DNA from: Ziziphus jujuba
Taxonomy: Eukaryota > Streptophyta > Magnoliopsida > Rosales > Rhamnaceae
Direction of reading: 5' to 3'
Length of the DNA: 64,000 nt
Assembly (NCBI RefSeq): GCF_031755915.1
Contig: NC_083383.1
Coordinates: 16,543,001 to 16,607,000, forward strand
The notes beneath the pieces are model-generated. The model worked only from the letters and a program-made list of their open reading frames with translations, did not search any database and was not told where the DNA came from. This document shows positions 1-12,220 of this stretch, one piece after another; the first letter of the stretch is position 1; each line of letters starts with the position of its first letter. Both the position numbers and the translations under genes were made by a program.

Positions 1-274
1 TTTTAGGAAGAACACACCATTAATAATATTCAGAATTTATTTTGTGAGATTGAATTTCTCTTTGTTCTTTTGAACATCTAAAACACCACTAGTGAATGAG
101 TGTTTTAGTTTTACTTATCAATAGACCTTCCATCACCTATTATGGCGTCTTCATTATATACCAAGATTTCTAATCACAGGTTGGTTAGGGGTCAAAATAA
201 TCATTAGTACTTGAATATAATTAGATCAAGACTAATATAATATGAGTTAGGTGCAGGTCGTCCTAGGTTGGTTC
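1..274 (+). repeat. 3' part of the 5' LTR (partial)
   Basis: This segment repeats at 4618-4892 in the same orientation. It begins downstream of the point that corresponds to the TATA-like box in the other copy, so it represents the R/U5 side of the LTR. The match ends near 274, after which 275-1380 is an AT- and A-rich untranslated leader. Confidence 0.8.
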
Positions 275-1380
275 ATGTTTGATTTATCTTTATTTGATTT
301 TTTGTGTGTGTTAATCTGTAATTTTATTATTAGGTTAAGGTTTCTTTTATCATCATTCACGTTCTACATATTTAAAAAAAAAAAAATTATTCCTAGTTTA
401 ATTAGGATTTCCTAGTTTTATCGTATTTTTGTTTCCTAGTTTGTTGGTTGTCTTTTATCATTGTTATTGTTAATTTGATTTTTGTTGATTTTTCTTTTCT
501 GTTTTAGTCTTTAATATTTGCATTCATATTTTCAAAAAAAAAAAAAGAAAAAAAAAAGAAAATTCGAACAGATAAAAAAAAAAAACTGCACTTTTGTATT
601 TTGTTGGAGGTCACGGGTTTGGTGATTATTTGGTGTTGGAATTGTAATTTACGTATTGATTCTTCCTACTCCAGTTGTTTTATGTTTTGTGAGTGAAAAA
701 AAAAAGAAGAAGAAGAAGAAAAGCCAAATTAATAAAAAAAATTTGGTTCGTTGGAATTTGATTTGTTTGTTGGAAATTATTGGAGCTGCTGAATTGTTGC
801 ATATTTATTCATTATTTGGAGTCGCTGGAGAGTTATTTTTGTTGCTGGATATTTGAATTTTGGGTGTTTAAATTTTTTGGATTAAAATTAGTTGAAGGAT
901 TTGATACAAAACTTGAATTACAAGAAGAACAAGTAACACTATTCTATATTTTTGTTCGATTTGATTCTTGTTCGCGTTTAAAATTCTTTTTCCTAAATTT
1001 TATTCTTGAACCCTTAATCTCTTACCATCTAGTCTAGTTCTTATTAATTCCAAAAGTTTCTTGTTGAGTTGCCTTATTTTGCCTAGAAAAGCCGAAAACA
1101 AGGTTTTGTTAATTCATTCGATATTGCTTTCTTTTTGCTACTATTTTGTTGATAAGTTTTATTAAAACATACTTGTGATCTAATTGATGTTTTGTGGGTG
1201 TTTTAATTAGAACTTTGAGATAATTCTTTAAGTGAAAAAGGTAAGAGCGTGTGAGCTTAAAAGAGGGTAAAAAGCCAAAACTAATGTGAAAACACGAGTG
1301 TCAAGACCTTGATTGAGTGAAACACGTGAGGGAGTGATTTTTGGTGAGAATATGTTTTATTTTGCATTATTCATACTAAC
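275..1380 (+). other. Retrotransposon untranslated leader
   Basis: This AT-rich stretch lies between the 5' LTR copy and the gag start at 1381. It has several A-rich runs (near 371-386, 535-560 and 575-586) and no coding similarity that I recognise. Short open frames here are low-complexity (lysine and phenylalanine runs) and are not proposed as genes. Confidence 0.5.
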
Positions 1381-4165
1381 ATGGTAGATTCAGGGGTGAG
1401 AAGAGGAGATCTACCTTTAAGAATTAATGAAAAAGAGTCCGTAGGATTCCATGGTGGTTCCCGAGCTACGGGGAGTGGTGAGCAAATGGACATGAGGGCT
1501 ATATTGGAGTAATTGCAGCGCATGAATGCCTGATTTGATAACATACATCAAAGGATGGAAAGGATAGAAACATCACAAGGAGGGCCGAATATAAGGCTAG
1601 ATGCTCATGAAGGTCGAGGTCGAGGAGGTCGAGGTCGAGGAGGCCGAGGGCGACCAAGAGAGGAATTCGGGGGAAGTAACTTTGGAGATGACTTGGGTGA
1701 GGGGTTTGATGAAATTTTTGAACCTCAAGAAAGGCAAATCCATGGGAGAATAGCAAAAAATGAAGATGATGATCTAAGGAATATCAAGGTTAACATTCCA
1801 CCTTTCATGGGAAAAAAGTGATCCGGAAGCATATTTGGAATGGGAGGAGAGAATGGAGATGATTTTTTATTGTCATAATTATTCGGAGGCCAAGAAGGTG
1901 AAGTTGGCACCAATGGAGCTTGATCATTATGCACTCCAATGGTGGATCAATGAGCAAAACACCTGAAGGAAAGTTGGTGATGACTTGATCACTACATGGT
2001 GACAAATGAAAGGAGCCATGAGGAAGCGGTTCGTACGATCACATTATCATAGGTTGCTGCATCAAAGGCTTCAATCCCTATCTCAAGGAAGTAGGTCTGT
2101 GGAGGACTATTACAAGGAGATGGAGATGCTTATGATGAGGTTAAGCATGAATGAGGATAGAGAAGCAACCATGGCAAGGTTCCTTGGTGGTTTAAATCGT
2201 AAGACAGCCAATCAACTAGAATTGCAACAATATGTGGAACTGGAGGTGATGTTGCATGTGACTATTAAATTGGAGCATTAATTCAAGAGGAGGGGTGTAG
2301 GCTCATAGTTTGGAGGAGTTTCCAACAGTGGAAGATCAATTCCAAGTGGCTGGAGAAATAATCCTACCTATAAAAGCAAGCCAAAGCTGAAGGTGAGAGA
2401 AGAAAGCACCAATCGACCAAGAAAGGAGCTTAAGATCGAATCTATCCAAGCACATAAAAATGAGGTAAAATCTTATCCTAAACCTTCAAGATCAAGAGAA
2501 ATTATTTGTTTTAAGTGTCAGAGACGAGGACACATCGCTAACCAATGCCCGAATAGAAGGATCATGGTGTTGAATAGTAATGGTGAGCTAGAATCAGAGA
2601 GCGAGGAAAGTGGTGATGAAACCAAGCAGGAGGAGGAGGAAGAGCTTGAAGGTGAGGCCAAAACTTTGAATGCTTCCCATGCTGAATTAAGCTTGGTTTC
2701 TAGGAGAGTGTTGGCTGCATGCAAAGATGAAGATGAAATTCAAAGAAAGAACATATTTCACACCCAATGTGAAATTCAAGATAAGATTTGTAGTATAATA
2801 ATTGATAGTGGAAGTTGTACAAATTCAATTAGTAACATTGTGGTTGATAAATTAGGCTTAACAACTATTAAAAATATAGAACCATATAGATTACAATGGC
2901 TTAATGATAGTGGAGAGATGAAAGTAAATAAACAACCCAAAGTAAAATTCAGCATAGATAAATATGTGGATGTTGTGTTATATGATATTGTATCTATGCA
3001 TGCTGGTCATATATTGTTGGGGAGGCCATGGCAATTTGATAAGGATACCATACATTATGGGAGAGAGAATTCCATTGTATTTAAATTTAAAAGGAAAAAG
3101 GTTAAGCTGGAGCCATTGACCCCGAAAGAGGCTTTTAGAGACCAATTACAAATGCAACAAAGGAGGGAATCCGATAGGCTCAAAGAGAAGACTAGTACGG
3201 CACCAACGGTTTCACCATCCATTCAAGAGGGAAAAAGTGAACTTGATAACCAAGGTAAGTCCTCTAAAACCCAGGTTGAGTGGGAAAATTATAATAAACC
3301 GAGAGTGAGAAATTTTGTGCAAAAGTCGAGAGTGATGTAAAACCCATTGAATCCGTGAGTGGGAAGGAAAGAGAGAAAAAAGAAAAGAAGAAAAAGAATT
3401 TTTATCTAAGCTTGGGTGAGGTTAAAAAAGCATTTTATAATGATAAACCATTGCTGGTCATGATTTATAAAGATCTTTATTTAAAGATGCTTTTATTGTA
3501 TAGAACTTTATCTACATTATTAAAGCTTTACTTAGTGGAAATTTGAAATTTTAGAAGAGATTATTTGCTAACTTTAAAAAGTATAAATTTTGCCATAATG
3601 AGTATGTATTTTAGATTTTGTTGTGTTAGTATTTGACCCATGAGATTGGATTTGGTTTCACTTAAGAAAGGAAAGGTTTCCAAAGTAACAAAAGTCAAAG
3701 CTTATGCGTCGAGGGGATGGACTTTTTCAAATTTTGGTGCGAATCAATGAAAATGCCGACAAACTTTACTGACTAGGTAAGTACAATGTTAGTGCCACAT
3801 TTAATGTTGCTGAATTATTCCTTTTTCTGTAGGTGATGATCTTGATTTGTTCAAGAGGAGGGAAATGATGCAAATCCGTCCATGTCTGCACAACCGACAA
3901 CCCATTGGGTTGCTGACCCAATACGGATCAAGACCGAGCCGATCACTAAGGCTCAAGCTAAGAGTTTAGGGAAAAATTTGCTGCCTTTATCCAAGGGGTA
4001 ATTCTTTCTCAAGAGCACTTGTCCATACTCGAAGATCCAAGACCTGTTTTAGGCATACAAGTGGTGAAAGCCGATACGGACCTGGGTAGTAGTTTTGGTG
4101 CATTTATGGAGTCCGAGCAGCAAGAAATGGTTCCAACTGTTTATGGATTCAATAAATATGACTAA
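1381..4165 (+). pseudogene. Broken Ty3/gypsy gag-pol: gag, CCHC knuckle, aspartic protease, polyprotein tail
   Basis: A gag reading frame starts at ATG 1381 and is broken by stops near 1510 and by frameshifts (one near 1818). An RGRGG-type repeat lies near 1610-1650. The core gag helix region is clear at 2006-2280, including the motif REATMARFL. A CCHC zinc knuckle (CFKCQRRGHIANQC) is at about 2507-2551. An aspartic protease active site (IIDSGS) lies near 2798-2815, inside an open frame of 315 residues at 2393-3340. The segment that normally precedes reverse transcriptase is at 3355-3546 (VKKAFYNDKPLLVM). The next recognisable piece, from about 3630, is the integrase C-terminus, with YNVSATFNVAEL near 3784-3820 after a frameshift. 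Reverse transcriptase, RNase H and the integrase core are therefore deleted. A tail frame runs to a stop at 4165. It cannot make a functional polyprotein. Confidence 0.85.
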
Positions 4166-4199
4166 GAGGTGATGGAAGCAAGTCAAGGCAGAAGTAAAA

Positions 4200-4892
4200 C
4201 CAACTTGTACGGACAGCTTCAAAATTTAGCTGAAAATTGCTGTATTGCTTGCTAACTTTACTGTATTTTGCTAAGGTGTGATTTGGAGCTCAAATTGATC
4301 AAAGTCAACTCAGTCAAAAAGCTAGTATTTTAGTTTCCTAATTTGATTCTACTTTTTGTTTTAGGAAATTACCATTACTTTTTGAATTTTATTTATTTAT
4401 TTGCTGGACAAATAAGTTTAGAAAAATTATTATTTTATTATTTTCATTGTAAATTAATTAATTCCTAATTCAAAATAAAGGAATCAATTAATCCAAATTA
4501 GATTAGGAAAAGAGGAGACTTTTGGCCGTATTAGGATTCTACATTACATGGCCGGTTTTTCCTTTTTGTTTTAGGGTTTTATTTTGTTTTCTCTTAGCCT
4601 ATAAAAGGGCTTGTTTTTTAGGAAGAATACACCATTAATAATATTCAGAATTTATTTTGTGAGATTGAATTTCTCTTTATTCTTTTGAACACCTAGAATA
4701 CCATTAGTGAATGAGTGTTTTAGTTTGACTTATCAATAGGCCTTCCATCACCTATTGTGGCGTCTTCATTATATACCAAGATTTCTAATCATAGGTTGGT
4801 TAGGGGTCAAGGTGACCATTAAAACTTGAATATAATTAGATCCGGGCTAATATAATATGGGTTTAGGCACAGGTCATCCTAGATTCGTATCA
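4200..4892 (+). repeat. 3' LTR (start unresolved)
   Basis: The last 275 bases duplicate positions 1-274. Upstream of that are an AT-rich U3-like stretch and a TATA-like cctataaaagg near 4599. The left edge is a guess: coding sequence of the polyprotein tail ends at 4165, so the LTR must start after it. Confidence 0.6.
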
Positions 4893-5042
4893 TACTGGGT
4901 AGTGAAATATTTAAAGGAATTGCTGACCTATGCCACATGTCCCGATAGGAGAGTGCCATATGTCATCCTTAATAATAAAAAATTTATGTTTTCTTTTCTT
5001 TTCTTTTTCTTCCCCCTCTCTCCTCCCACATGTGCAAAAACA

Positions 5043-5044
<2 letters not shown>

Positions 5045-5097
<53 letters not shown>
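5045..5097 (+). repeat. (TC)n microsatellite
   Basis: An uninterrupted run of about 26 TC units. It generates spurious Ser-Leu and Arg-Glu repeat frames on the two strands. Confidence 0.97.
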
Positions 5098-5100
<3 letters not shown>

Positions 5101-5700
5101 CGCTTTTAGGTTGATCGGACGTTGGCCGCACTCCGGCCACCGGATGGCAACATGCATCCACCGGCGTTGTGGCCCACTGTCGGGTGACCTTGGTCATCCA
5201 ATTTTCGACTGTTGGTCAGTCATCATGCTAGGATCGGTGGTCCAATGCTGGCGGCTAGTGGTTCTCTTGTTGGCTGGTTTTCTAGCAATCTCCAACCATG
5301 AGATCGGTCCTTCCCCCTAGATTTCAACCCTCTGATCTAAAAATAGCCTTCATTCGTCTAAATTCCAAACCATTTGTGAGATACATTAAAGGAGAGTTTG
5401 GTCGAAACTTTCCCATCATTTTTTGGCCAACTCTAGTGATGTTGAGCCCAGCGAAGGTTAGTAGCATGTTCCTCATCTCTTTGGCTTTCCATTGATATCT
5501 TGTTTGTGAATTATAGTGATGTATTTGAAAAGTTGCTATTTTTGAGTAAATTTTGTATTTAATGTGATAATTGTGTTAAATTGTGTGTGCATGTACATGC
5601 TTATGTATAGATATGTGCATGTATGTTTGCAAATGCATATTCTTGTTTATATATACACGTATAAATATATGTGGACACTCCTTTTCCATGTGTGTAGCTA

Positions 5701-6002
5701 CATATATATATATATATATATATATCTTTGGGTATATGAATATATGTATATATATATATATAAAATATATATCTAAGTGTATATGAATATACATTATTTA
5801 TATATATATATATATATATATACATATTTTTTTTATTTTTTTGTATAAATATTTATATGAGCATGTATATGCTTGCTAAAAAGATTGTGTTTTTATGTAT
5901 ATGACTATATAAATATATATGTGTGTGAATATATTTGAATGTATATAGATGAATATATATTCTTGTGTAGATATAGATATGTATATATATATATATATAT
6001 AT
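5701..6002 (+). repeat. TA-rich microsatellite cluster
   Basis: Several TA runs (about 5703-5724, 5748-5760, 5800-5821 and 5979-6001) lie among tatgtatatg-type degenerate repeats. The open frames here are Tyr-Ile repeats with no gene support. Confidence 0.9.
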
Positions 6003-6529
6003 TGGTGTTATTGGAACTTTTGCAAAAATGTTATGTACGTTTCAAAATTTAAAAAAATTGTTATATAGTTTTATTGTGTATAAAATTATACTTATGGTTT
6101 TAAAGAAATTATTATGCTAAATTATGATGAGATTTATTGTTATACCCTATTATTAAATTTATTATGCAAAATAAAATATATTTATGTGTATTTATTTTTG
6201 TGAAATTTCATGTGATTTAATATAATTTTTCATAAATTAATTTTAAGGATTAAATAAAGATAATAATTTTTAGTATATAAAAATATATTTGTGTATTTGA
6301 ATAGTTGTGAAATTGAAATTATTGTAGGAGCAGTTAATTTTATAAATTCGTTGGGTTTAGAAGGTTGTTTAGAAGGAAATATGGAATTTTATGGATTTAG
6401 TAAAAGTGTATAAACCATGTTGTATTTTATCAAATTCGGTATTTATGATATTCCAAAATTTATAGTTTGTAGATGCACCATACAGTACTGATGTTTTGTA
6501 TTATATTTGTTATTTAGCCCACAAGTATG

Positions 6530-6960
6530 TATGATTACACCATGAAAGCCATGGACCCGAAGGTTGGTAAGTATATTTGCACAGCGAGCATCAGCCGCCC
6601 CCTTCCTTGATTGTAGAATGACTTGTTATTATATTATGGTCATCATGTGGGAGCCATGGACCTAAGAATTGACAAATATTTCGCACAGTGAGCATCAGCT
6701 ACCCCCCTTATTTGCTACAGGTTGACTGATTATTATATGGATTAGCGCACAAGTTATATACATGGTCGTCTACTTTAAGCTGTGATGAGAAAAGTTAGAC
6801 AAATATATTTGCATAGAGAGCATCAGTCACCCTCCCTTTGACTGCAAGATGGCTGATTGTTACAAATTAGCATGTATGTATATATGGCCATTCTGTGAAA
6901 GCTGTAGGGTTGAGGATTGACAAATATATTTGCTCAGTGAGCATTAGCCACCCTCCCCTC
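6530..6960 (+). repeat. Degenerate tandem repeat, four copies, 104-128 bp apart
   Basis: A recognisable core of the form gca(c/t)ag.gagcatcag, followed by a C-rich tract, begins at 6579, 6683, 6811 and 6932. Each core is preceded by acaaatatattt-like sequence and a more variable part with ccatggacc or related words. Spacings are 104, 128 and 121 bases. The copies are diverged, so this is an old array, probably part of the surrounding LTR-like sequence. Confidence 0.85.
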
Positions 6961-7142
6961 GGTTGAAGGACATTTGGTTGAGCCATGGCAATTTATTAGC
7001 AATCGATGCTGCGGGATGCCAAGGTGATCGATTGCAAATGTTTCTCTTTAACCTGCTCGTTAGAATAGTGCTTGGGATATCAAGTACTATCTAACACCAT
7101 TGGTATATCTTAAGGTGCATCAACCATATTTTTCATGTATAC

Positions 7143-7180
<38 letters not shown>

Positions 7181-7381
7181 TATGTTATGTCTATGTGTAT
7201 CACATCGTACGGGGACAACGATCAGATTCGGTCCATGAATAGCTTCGTCTCATAACTTTGTTGCCTATGAGGCCAGTGGATCGTATTGTTAGCAGTGTAT
7301 TTGTGACAGTTGATATCCTGATACCATGCATCACCATGCCATATGGTACATCGAGCGTACCTCCATTGCGAGCGTGATTTT

Positions 7382-7745
7382 GATTGTTGTTGTTATGATT
7401 TTCTATCATTATCATTATTATTATGATTTTCTATCATTATCATAATTTGTTGTTGTTGTTGTTGTTATTATTATTATCATTATTATTATTACTATTATTA
7501 TTATTTATCATTGTTATTGTCATTAATTATTATTGTAGTTGTTATTATTATTATTATTATTATTATTGTTACTAATATTGTTATTGTTATCATTATTATT
7601 ATTATTATTATTGTTACAACTGTTGTTATTATTATTATTATTATTATTTATTATTGCTATTATTATTATTTGTGAACACTATTATTGTTATTGTTATTAC
7701 CAATATTAATATTATTATTTGCTACTATTATTATTATCATCATTA
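7382..7745 (+). repeat. ATT/GTT trinucleotide-rich array
   Basis: About 360 bases of imperfect TTA, TTG and TCA triplets. It is low-complexity DNA with no gene. Confidence 0.95.
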
Positions 7746-7777
7746 GAGTCAATTACATACTTATCTTACTTGTCTTA

Positions 7778-7905
7778 ATGGGCAAGTATCGTAGCCATCA
7801 GGCAAGTATCATAGCCTTGGGCAAGTATTAAAGACTTAGAGCAAATATCGAAGCCTTCAACTAGATATCAAAGTCTTAGGGCAAGTATTGTAACCTTCGG
7901 ACATA
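7778..7905 (+). repeat. Degenerate ~20-bp tandem repeat (ggcaagtat...agcctt)
   Basis: Six units of about 17-22 bases follow each other, each close to ggcaagtatcrtagccttc. Later units drift, for example to gcaaatatcgaagccttc. The array lies directly after the trinucleotide array. Confidence 0.85.
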
Positions 7906-8199
7906 TTACTCGAACTCTAAAGGAGTTATAATTATTATTATGGATGTTTTTATAAACCTTCTATCTACATTTATTTTGGCATGTTTATGAAATGTTATAG
8001 AAATGTATAATTATAAAAGGGGGTGGTGTGGGCAGACACGAGTTATAAAAATATTTATGTCTTATTAAATTATTTATTGCATCTATATCCCCGTGCTATT
8101 GTTATAGAAGTCATACAAATTTATGGAAAATCTCGTAGTAAGTCGAAAGAATAAGGTGGTATGATATTTGATTGTATTTTCCATTTTCCGTACAAGAAA

Positions 8200-9594
8200 T
8201 TTTTGGAGCATGCTCAACATTTAGGGGAGATACTGCCAGATTTTCTATGAGATAGTCCAATAAGGTTTCCCCAGTTGGGGCACACCTAGGATTCCGTTAA
8301 GGAGGCTTGACTGGGTCTTGACATGAAGGCCTACTGAATGATGATCCTCATGCTCATCTTGTAAATTTCTTAGAGATTTATGATACATTAAAGCTTAATG
8401 GAGTGAGTGAAGATGCTATCATCTAAGGCTATTTTCATTCTCACTTTAGGATAGGGTAAAAGGTTGGTTTAATTCTCTACCTCCATGTTCTATCACTTCT
8501 TGGGATGACTTTGCCTAGAAATTCCTTATCAAGTTTTCCCCATAGGCTAAGATTGCACTTTTGAGGAATGAGATTAATACCTCCTCTCCGTATGGCGAAG
8601 AATCACTTTATGAATCTTAGGAGTGATACAAGAAGTTGTCAAGGAAGTGTCCTCACCATGACTTACCTAAGTAGTTGAAACCACTCGTGCTATGGTTGAT
8701 ATTGCCACTTTAGGAATCTTGATGGGAAAAAGCTATAATGAGCATTTGCATTGCTTCAGAAATGGCCACAAATAATTATCGATGGCTAATGGAAAGATTG
8801 AGAGGTAGGAGATCACAAGAAATTCATGAAATTGATGCATTCGCTACGATCAATGCTAAGTTGGACACCTTGATGAAGAGGATTGATAAACTAAGTGCAC
8901 ATAATGCTCAATTAACACCTGTATTGGTTTATGACTTTGTGGTCAAAGGCATGAATCAGTGGATTGTCAAGTGAAAAATCCTTTTTATTAGTCTAAAAAG
9001 GTTCAGTTCATAAACAATTATCAAAGGCAGAATTCTTCTTTTTTCAATACTTACAATCCAAAGTGGATAAACCACCCAAGCTTCTTCTTGAGCAGTAACC
9101 AAAATGTACAAAAGTCACCTCCTCAGTTGTTTTTGGAAGAATTAATGACCAAGTTTATCAACAAGATAGATTTAAATCTTCAAAATCACAACTTGGTGCC
9201 TCAAAATCAAGCCACATCAATAAAGAACTTGGAAACTCAAATTGGATGCAAGTTTTCTTGGGGAGAGAGTTCAATGGATGTCTTTTAGCTATACTATGAC
9301 TAACCGTAAAGAAGTGTGCAAGCTATCCAATTGAGAAGCAGAAAGCAACTTGTGGAGAAGCAATTTGATAAAAGTAGCTCTGGTGGAACAAGCTCTATGA
9401 GTGGAGAATACAGAGACAAGGCTGAGAAGGAAGATATGAAGAATAATAAAGCAACAGAAAATAATGCAGAGAAATTAAAGAATGAGAAGGCAAAAGAGCA
9501 ATCAAACTTGAAACCATGTGAGCCAAAAATTTCATATCCTGCTCGGTTTATAATAAATACACAAAAAAGGAGTATTAATTTTATAAATTTCTAA
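8200..9594 (+). pseudogene. Athila-type gag remnant
   Basis: Conceptual reading in shifting frames matches the gag of plant Athila Ty3/gypsy elements. A stretch around 8340-8560 has the order of DPHAHLVNFLEI, LKLNGVSEDA and VKGWFNSLPP. MATNNYRWLMER lies at about 8761-8796 and is followed by an EIHEIDA segment. A degraded CCHC-like piece follows, then SNTYNP-like and IKNLETQIG segments near 9050-9246. AIQLRSRKQLVEKQF is at about 9319-9363, and a proline/tyrosine motif just before the protease (ISYPARF) lies near 9529-9549. Stops and frameshifts interrupt it throughout. Similarity stops near 9590, before protease, so nothing enzymatic remains. Family assignment is by recalled motif order, not a search. 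Confidence 0.8.
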
Positions 9595-12220
9595 ATTTTT
9601 TATAATCTGGTTTTTTGGAGGGAAAATTACTCAAATGGAATCCACTTCTTGCATCGATTAATGATAATGAAGGAGCCTCCCTTTATTTTCATTTCTGTTT
9701 GCTTTGCCAGAATTAGTACTATTTCATTCAACATTTAATTAACATGACAAAATATTAAATCTAATGCATTGCTTCTCAACTAGGCATAATTAACTATTAA
9801 TATAATTCATCTGGGCTAGACTGACGTAAGGAAGTTACTATATATAGAACTACAATTAGAATAAGTAAATTACCATTTAAGCCAATATACACTCTTTAAT
9901 TTAATTAAAAGAAGCAACTACAGATAACAATAGAGTGATTTTTTTTAGTAATAACAACAGAGCGATGTTGTTATATATGTTTGAATTAGTTTTAAAATAG
10001 TCTTACTTATTTAATAAATATTATCACATCTCTTACATCCATTTTTTTCTTTTTCTTTTTTTCTTTTTTTCTTTTTTTCTAAAATAAAAATTGATATATT
10101 ACTTATGTTTTATTAGTTTAATCATATACGTAGTTATAGAAAGTATACTCTTTTCCTGGCTACTACGCACGTTGCTCCCTAGAATTCTTGTAAAGAAGCT
10201 AATTTTGACAGGCTTTATCTTATTTTCTGAGCATTTTCTATCAAAATATTATTTGTTAGACTAAATAAAGATTTTTCACCATGATTGTTCGCCCTTATTA
10301 CTTTAGTCCATGAATTATTTTTTGACATTACCTAAACTTTAAGAATGGTACTTTTCACTATATCTATATATATATATATATTATGGTCCTTAACACTTAT
10401 TATTAGTGGTTTGGAATCTTTTTTTTATTTTTTTTATTTTATATGGGCTAGAAATTGTAGTGAAGGGTTTCAATTTCAAGAAAAATAGTTCATTGATTGA
10501 AGTGCAAATTTAAGAGAAATTCATGAGGCAATTATGTAAAAAAGCTCCTAAAGAATATTATAGTAGTATCATATTAATGCTATTACCATTGTATATAACT
10601 TTTTCAAATGCCATTTGAATTATATTAATGTTGGTATTTTTCCTATATATAAAATATTTGTTTTCTATGTGCGCGTGTATAGCAGGGTCGTACACAATGT
10701 CATGGACATAACCATTTAAAAATGAATTTAGACAAAATTATAAATCTAACACAAAATAAAATGGAACATAAAAAATTTATATGGTTCAGTCAAAAAAGTT
10801 CCAGCATCATCTATATACGAAGATGATGAAAAAATTCCGCTATAATTAAACGGATAATACAAAAGAATTAATAAACTCTCACAAATCCAAATCGCATATA
10901 CACCCAAAATACTCTTTCGCACAAATAAAAAAGGATGAAACATCCAAAAACAAAAAAGAAAACCAAAAGAAAAGTATAAAAATATTTTTTCTATTTCCAA
11001 AAGGATGCAACAAAGAAAAGCTTCACAGCTGTTCAACGGAAGTCTTCACAAAGAGCTTTAAAAGGATTTCTTTAGCTCCACAAAGGAAAGAATGATGGTG
11101 CCAAAGGCTAAAAGACTTTTCTTTTGTGAGATTAGGTAAGTTGGCATTTAAGCTATATGTGCAATACCAAATCAATATACTGTTATACATATATTTTAGG
11201 CCACAACAGTATGATAAAATAAAATTCTGTTTAAATGTTACCAAAAGAAAATAAAATTCTATTTAAAGTTACCCCATACATGCTTAAATGAAATTGAAGA
11301 TTCTCCTAAAACATCGGAAGTGAGAAATAATCATTGCATTCGTTTCGAACAAGATATGACAATTAAATTTCTTGACACCAAAAATATGTAAAACATAATT
11401 ATAATAATAATAAAAAATGAAAAAAATGGAAAAAAAAAAAAAAAAAAAAGCTAGTTCCCCAAGTTTGTTTTGTGATAATAATTAGGGGAAAAGGGTTATA
11501 TGGTACATGACTACTACTGCTATTGTACAATTCAAAATTTAAGAGGCATTATTAGAATTATTCCCCCAATAAAAGAAAATGAACATGAAGGTTTAATAGA
11601 AGATCATTCACCAAGTTTGAAATCCAACATTGTTCAAAATCAAAATCTCTACTAGGCAAAATATAGGGAATTTTTGTCATTTCCAATAGAGCTAACTAGG
11701 TTCATTAATTCACTTGAGGCAAATAAAAAAACCAAAGTTAGGATGTCATTAATTCAAAACCAAGACATTGAAGCGGTTTTGTGCATTTAAGAGACTATAA
11801 ACATAAACAGGAAATTTCCAAGAAGCAAGTAATTAAAGGCTATTTTTCAAAAATATAAAATATAAAATAAAAAGCTAGAGAAGAATGAGTTGTCCTTCTA
11901 ATCCACTCCTTCACTTTGCTCTTCTGACAAACTATAAACCATAGTGTATCAGCTAAAGCCACGTTAACAACATGTAAAACAAAGTACATGGTAATTATAT
12001 CTCTTTGGAGCATAAATAATATCAATAATAATAAAATAAAAATAAAAAAAATTCACCGTTGCCTTCTTCAACTTGTCTTTTAGCTACAGAAACATCTTCT
12101 TGCTTACTGCTGAAACTGAAATAGAACCTACTAATACCACCTCCTAATACCACCTTTCTCAAACTTTCTAATTTCCAAAGTTTCGAATCCATATATATAA
12201 TAATATAATATTATATATAT
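9595..12220. other. Intergenic AT-rich spacer
   Basis: No gene is supported. The stretch holds T-rich runs (10040-10080), a TA run near 10365-10380, a poly-A run at 11431-11449, and a possible old TE piece at about 10745-10960. That piece opens with aaaaatttatatggttcagtc, resembling the tatgtggttcggtc terminus common in dicot repeats. The identity of that piece is a weak guess. Confidence 0.5.

Larger units (their letters stand above)
1..4892 (+). mobile_element. Ty3/gypsy LTR retrotransposon, internally deleted, 5' end cut by window
   Basis: Positions 1-274 match 4618-4892 as a direct repeat with roughly 10 % mismatch by eye, which is the pattern of two LTR copies; the first is cut by the window edge. 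Between them lie gag, zinc-knuckle and protease coding remnants and a polyprotein tail, in the order expected of a Ty3/gypsy element on the plus strand. A TATA-like cctataaaagg at about 4599 fits the LTR promoter just upstream of the shared segment. The two copies stop matching near 274 and 4892, where both read ca. The start of the 3' LTR is unresolved but must lie after the coding tail that ends at 4165. No clear tRNA primer site was seen after 274. The copy divergence and many stops show an old, dead, non-autonomous insertion. Lineage within Ty3/gypsy is not assigned. Confidence 0.85.
4893..8130 (+). mobile_element. Long LTR-like region of Tekay/Del-type Ty3/gypsy elements
   Basis: From memory, several blocks resemble the very long LTRs of plant Tekay/Del chromoviruses: a CT-rich tract followed by GC-rich sequence with repeated ggcc/ccgg words (5045-5330), degenerate repeats around gcacagtgagcatcag (6530-6960), a block near 7200-7375 beginning cacatcgtacggggacaac, and a block with ggcaagtat repeats and ggcagacacgag (7780-8045). 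It contains no coding sequence of its own. The exact ends and any target duplication could not be found; it may be a solo LTR or a truncated element between the upstream element and the Athila remnant. The family call is recall plus inference. Confidence 0.45.

Noticed and set aside
3866..4165. Start of the 3' LTR at 3866, after a purine-rich gaggaggga tract beginning tgatgc
   Set aside because: The stretch after it reads in frame as the usual polyprotein tail (for example EPITKAQAKSLGKN), ending at a stop at 4165, so it is coding and not LTR.
4857..5320. Ser-Leu and Arg-Glu repeat frames around the TC microsatellite
   Set aside because: They are produced by the dinucleotide repeat and lie in LTR-like sequence.
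5564..5825. Tyr-Ile-rich frames on both strands
   Set aside because: They are translations of TA-rich microsatellite DNA.
6530..7905. CRISPR-like array because of regularly spaced repeats
   Set aside because: The repeats are degenerate and variable in spacing, the DNA is plant nuclear, and there are no spacers of uniform length.
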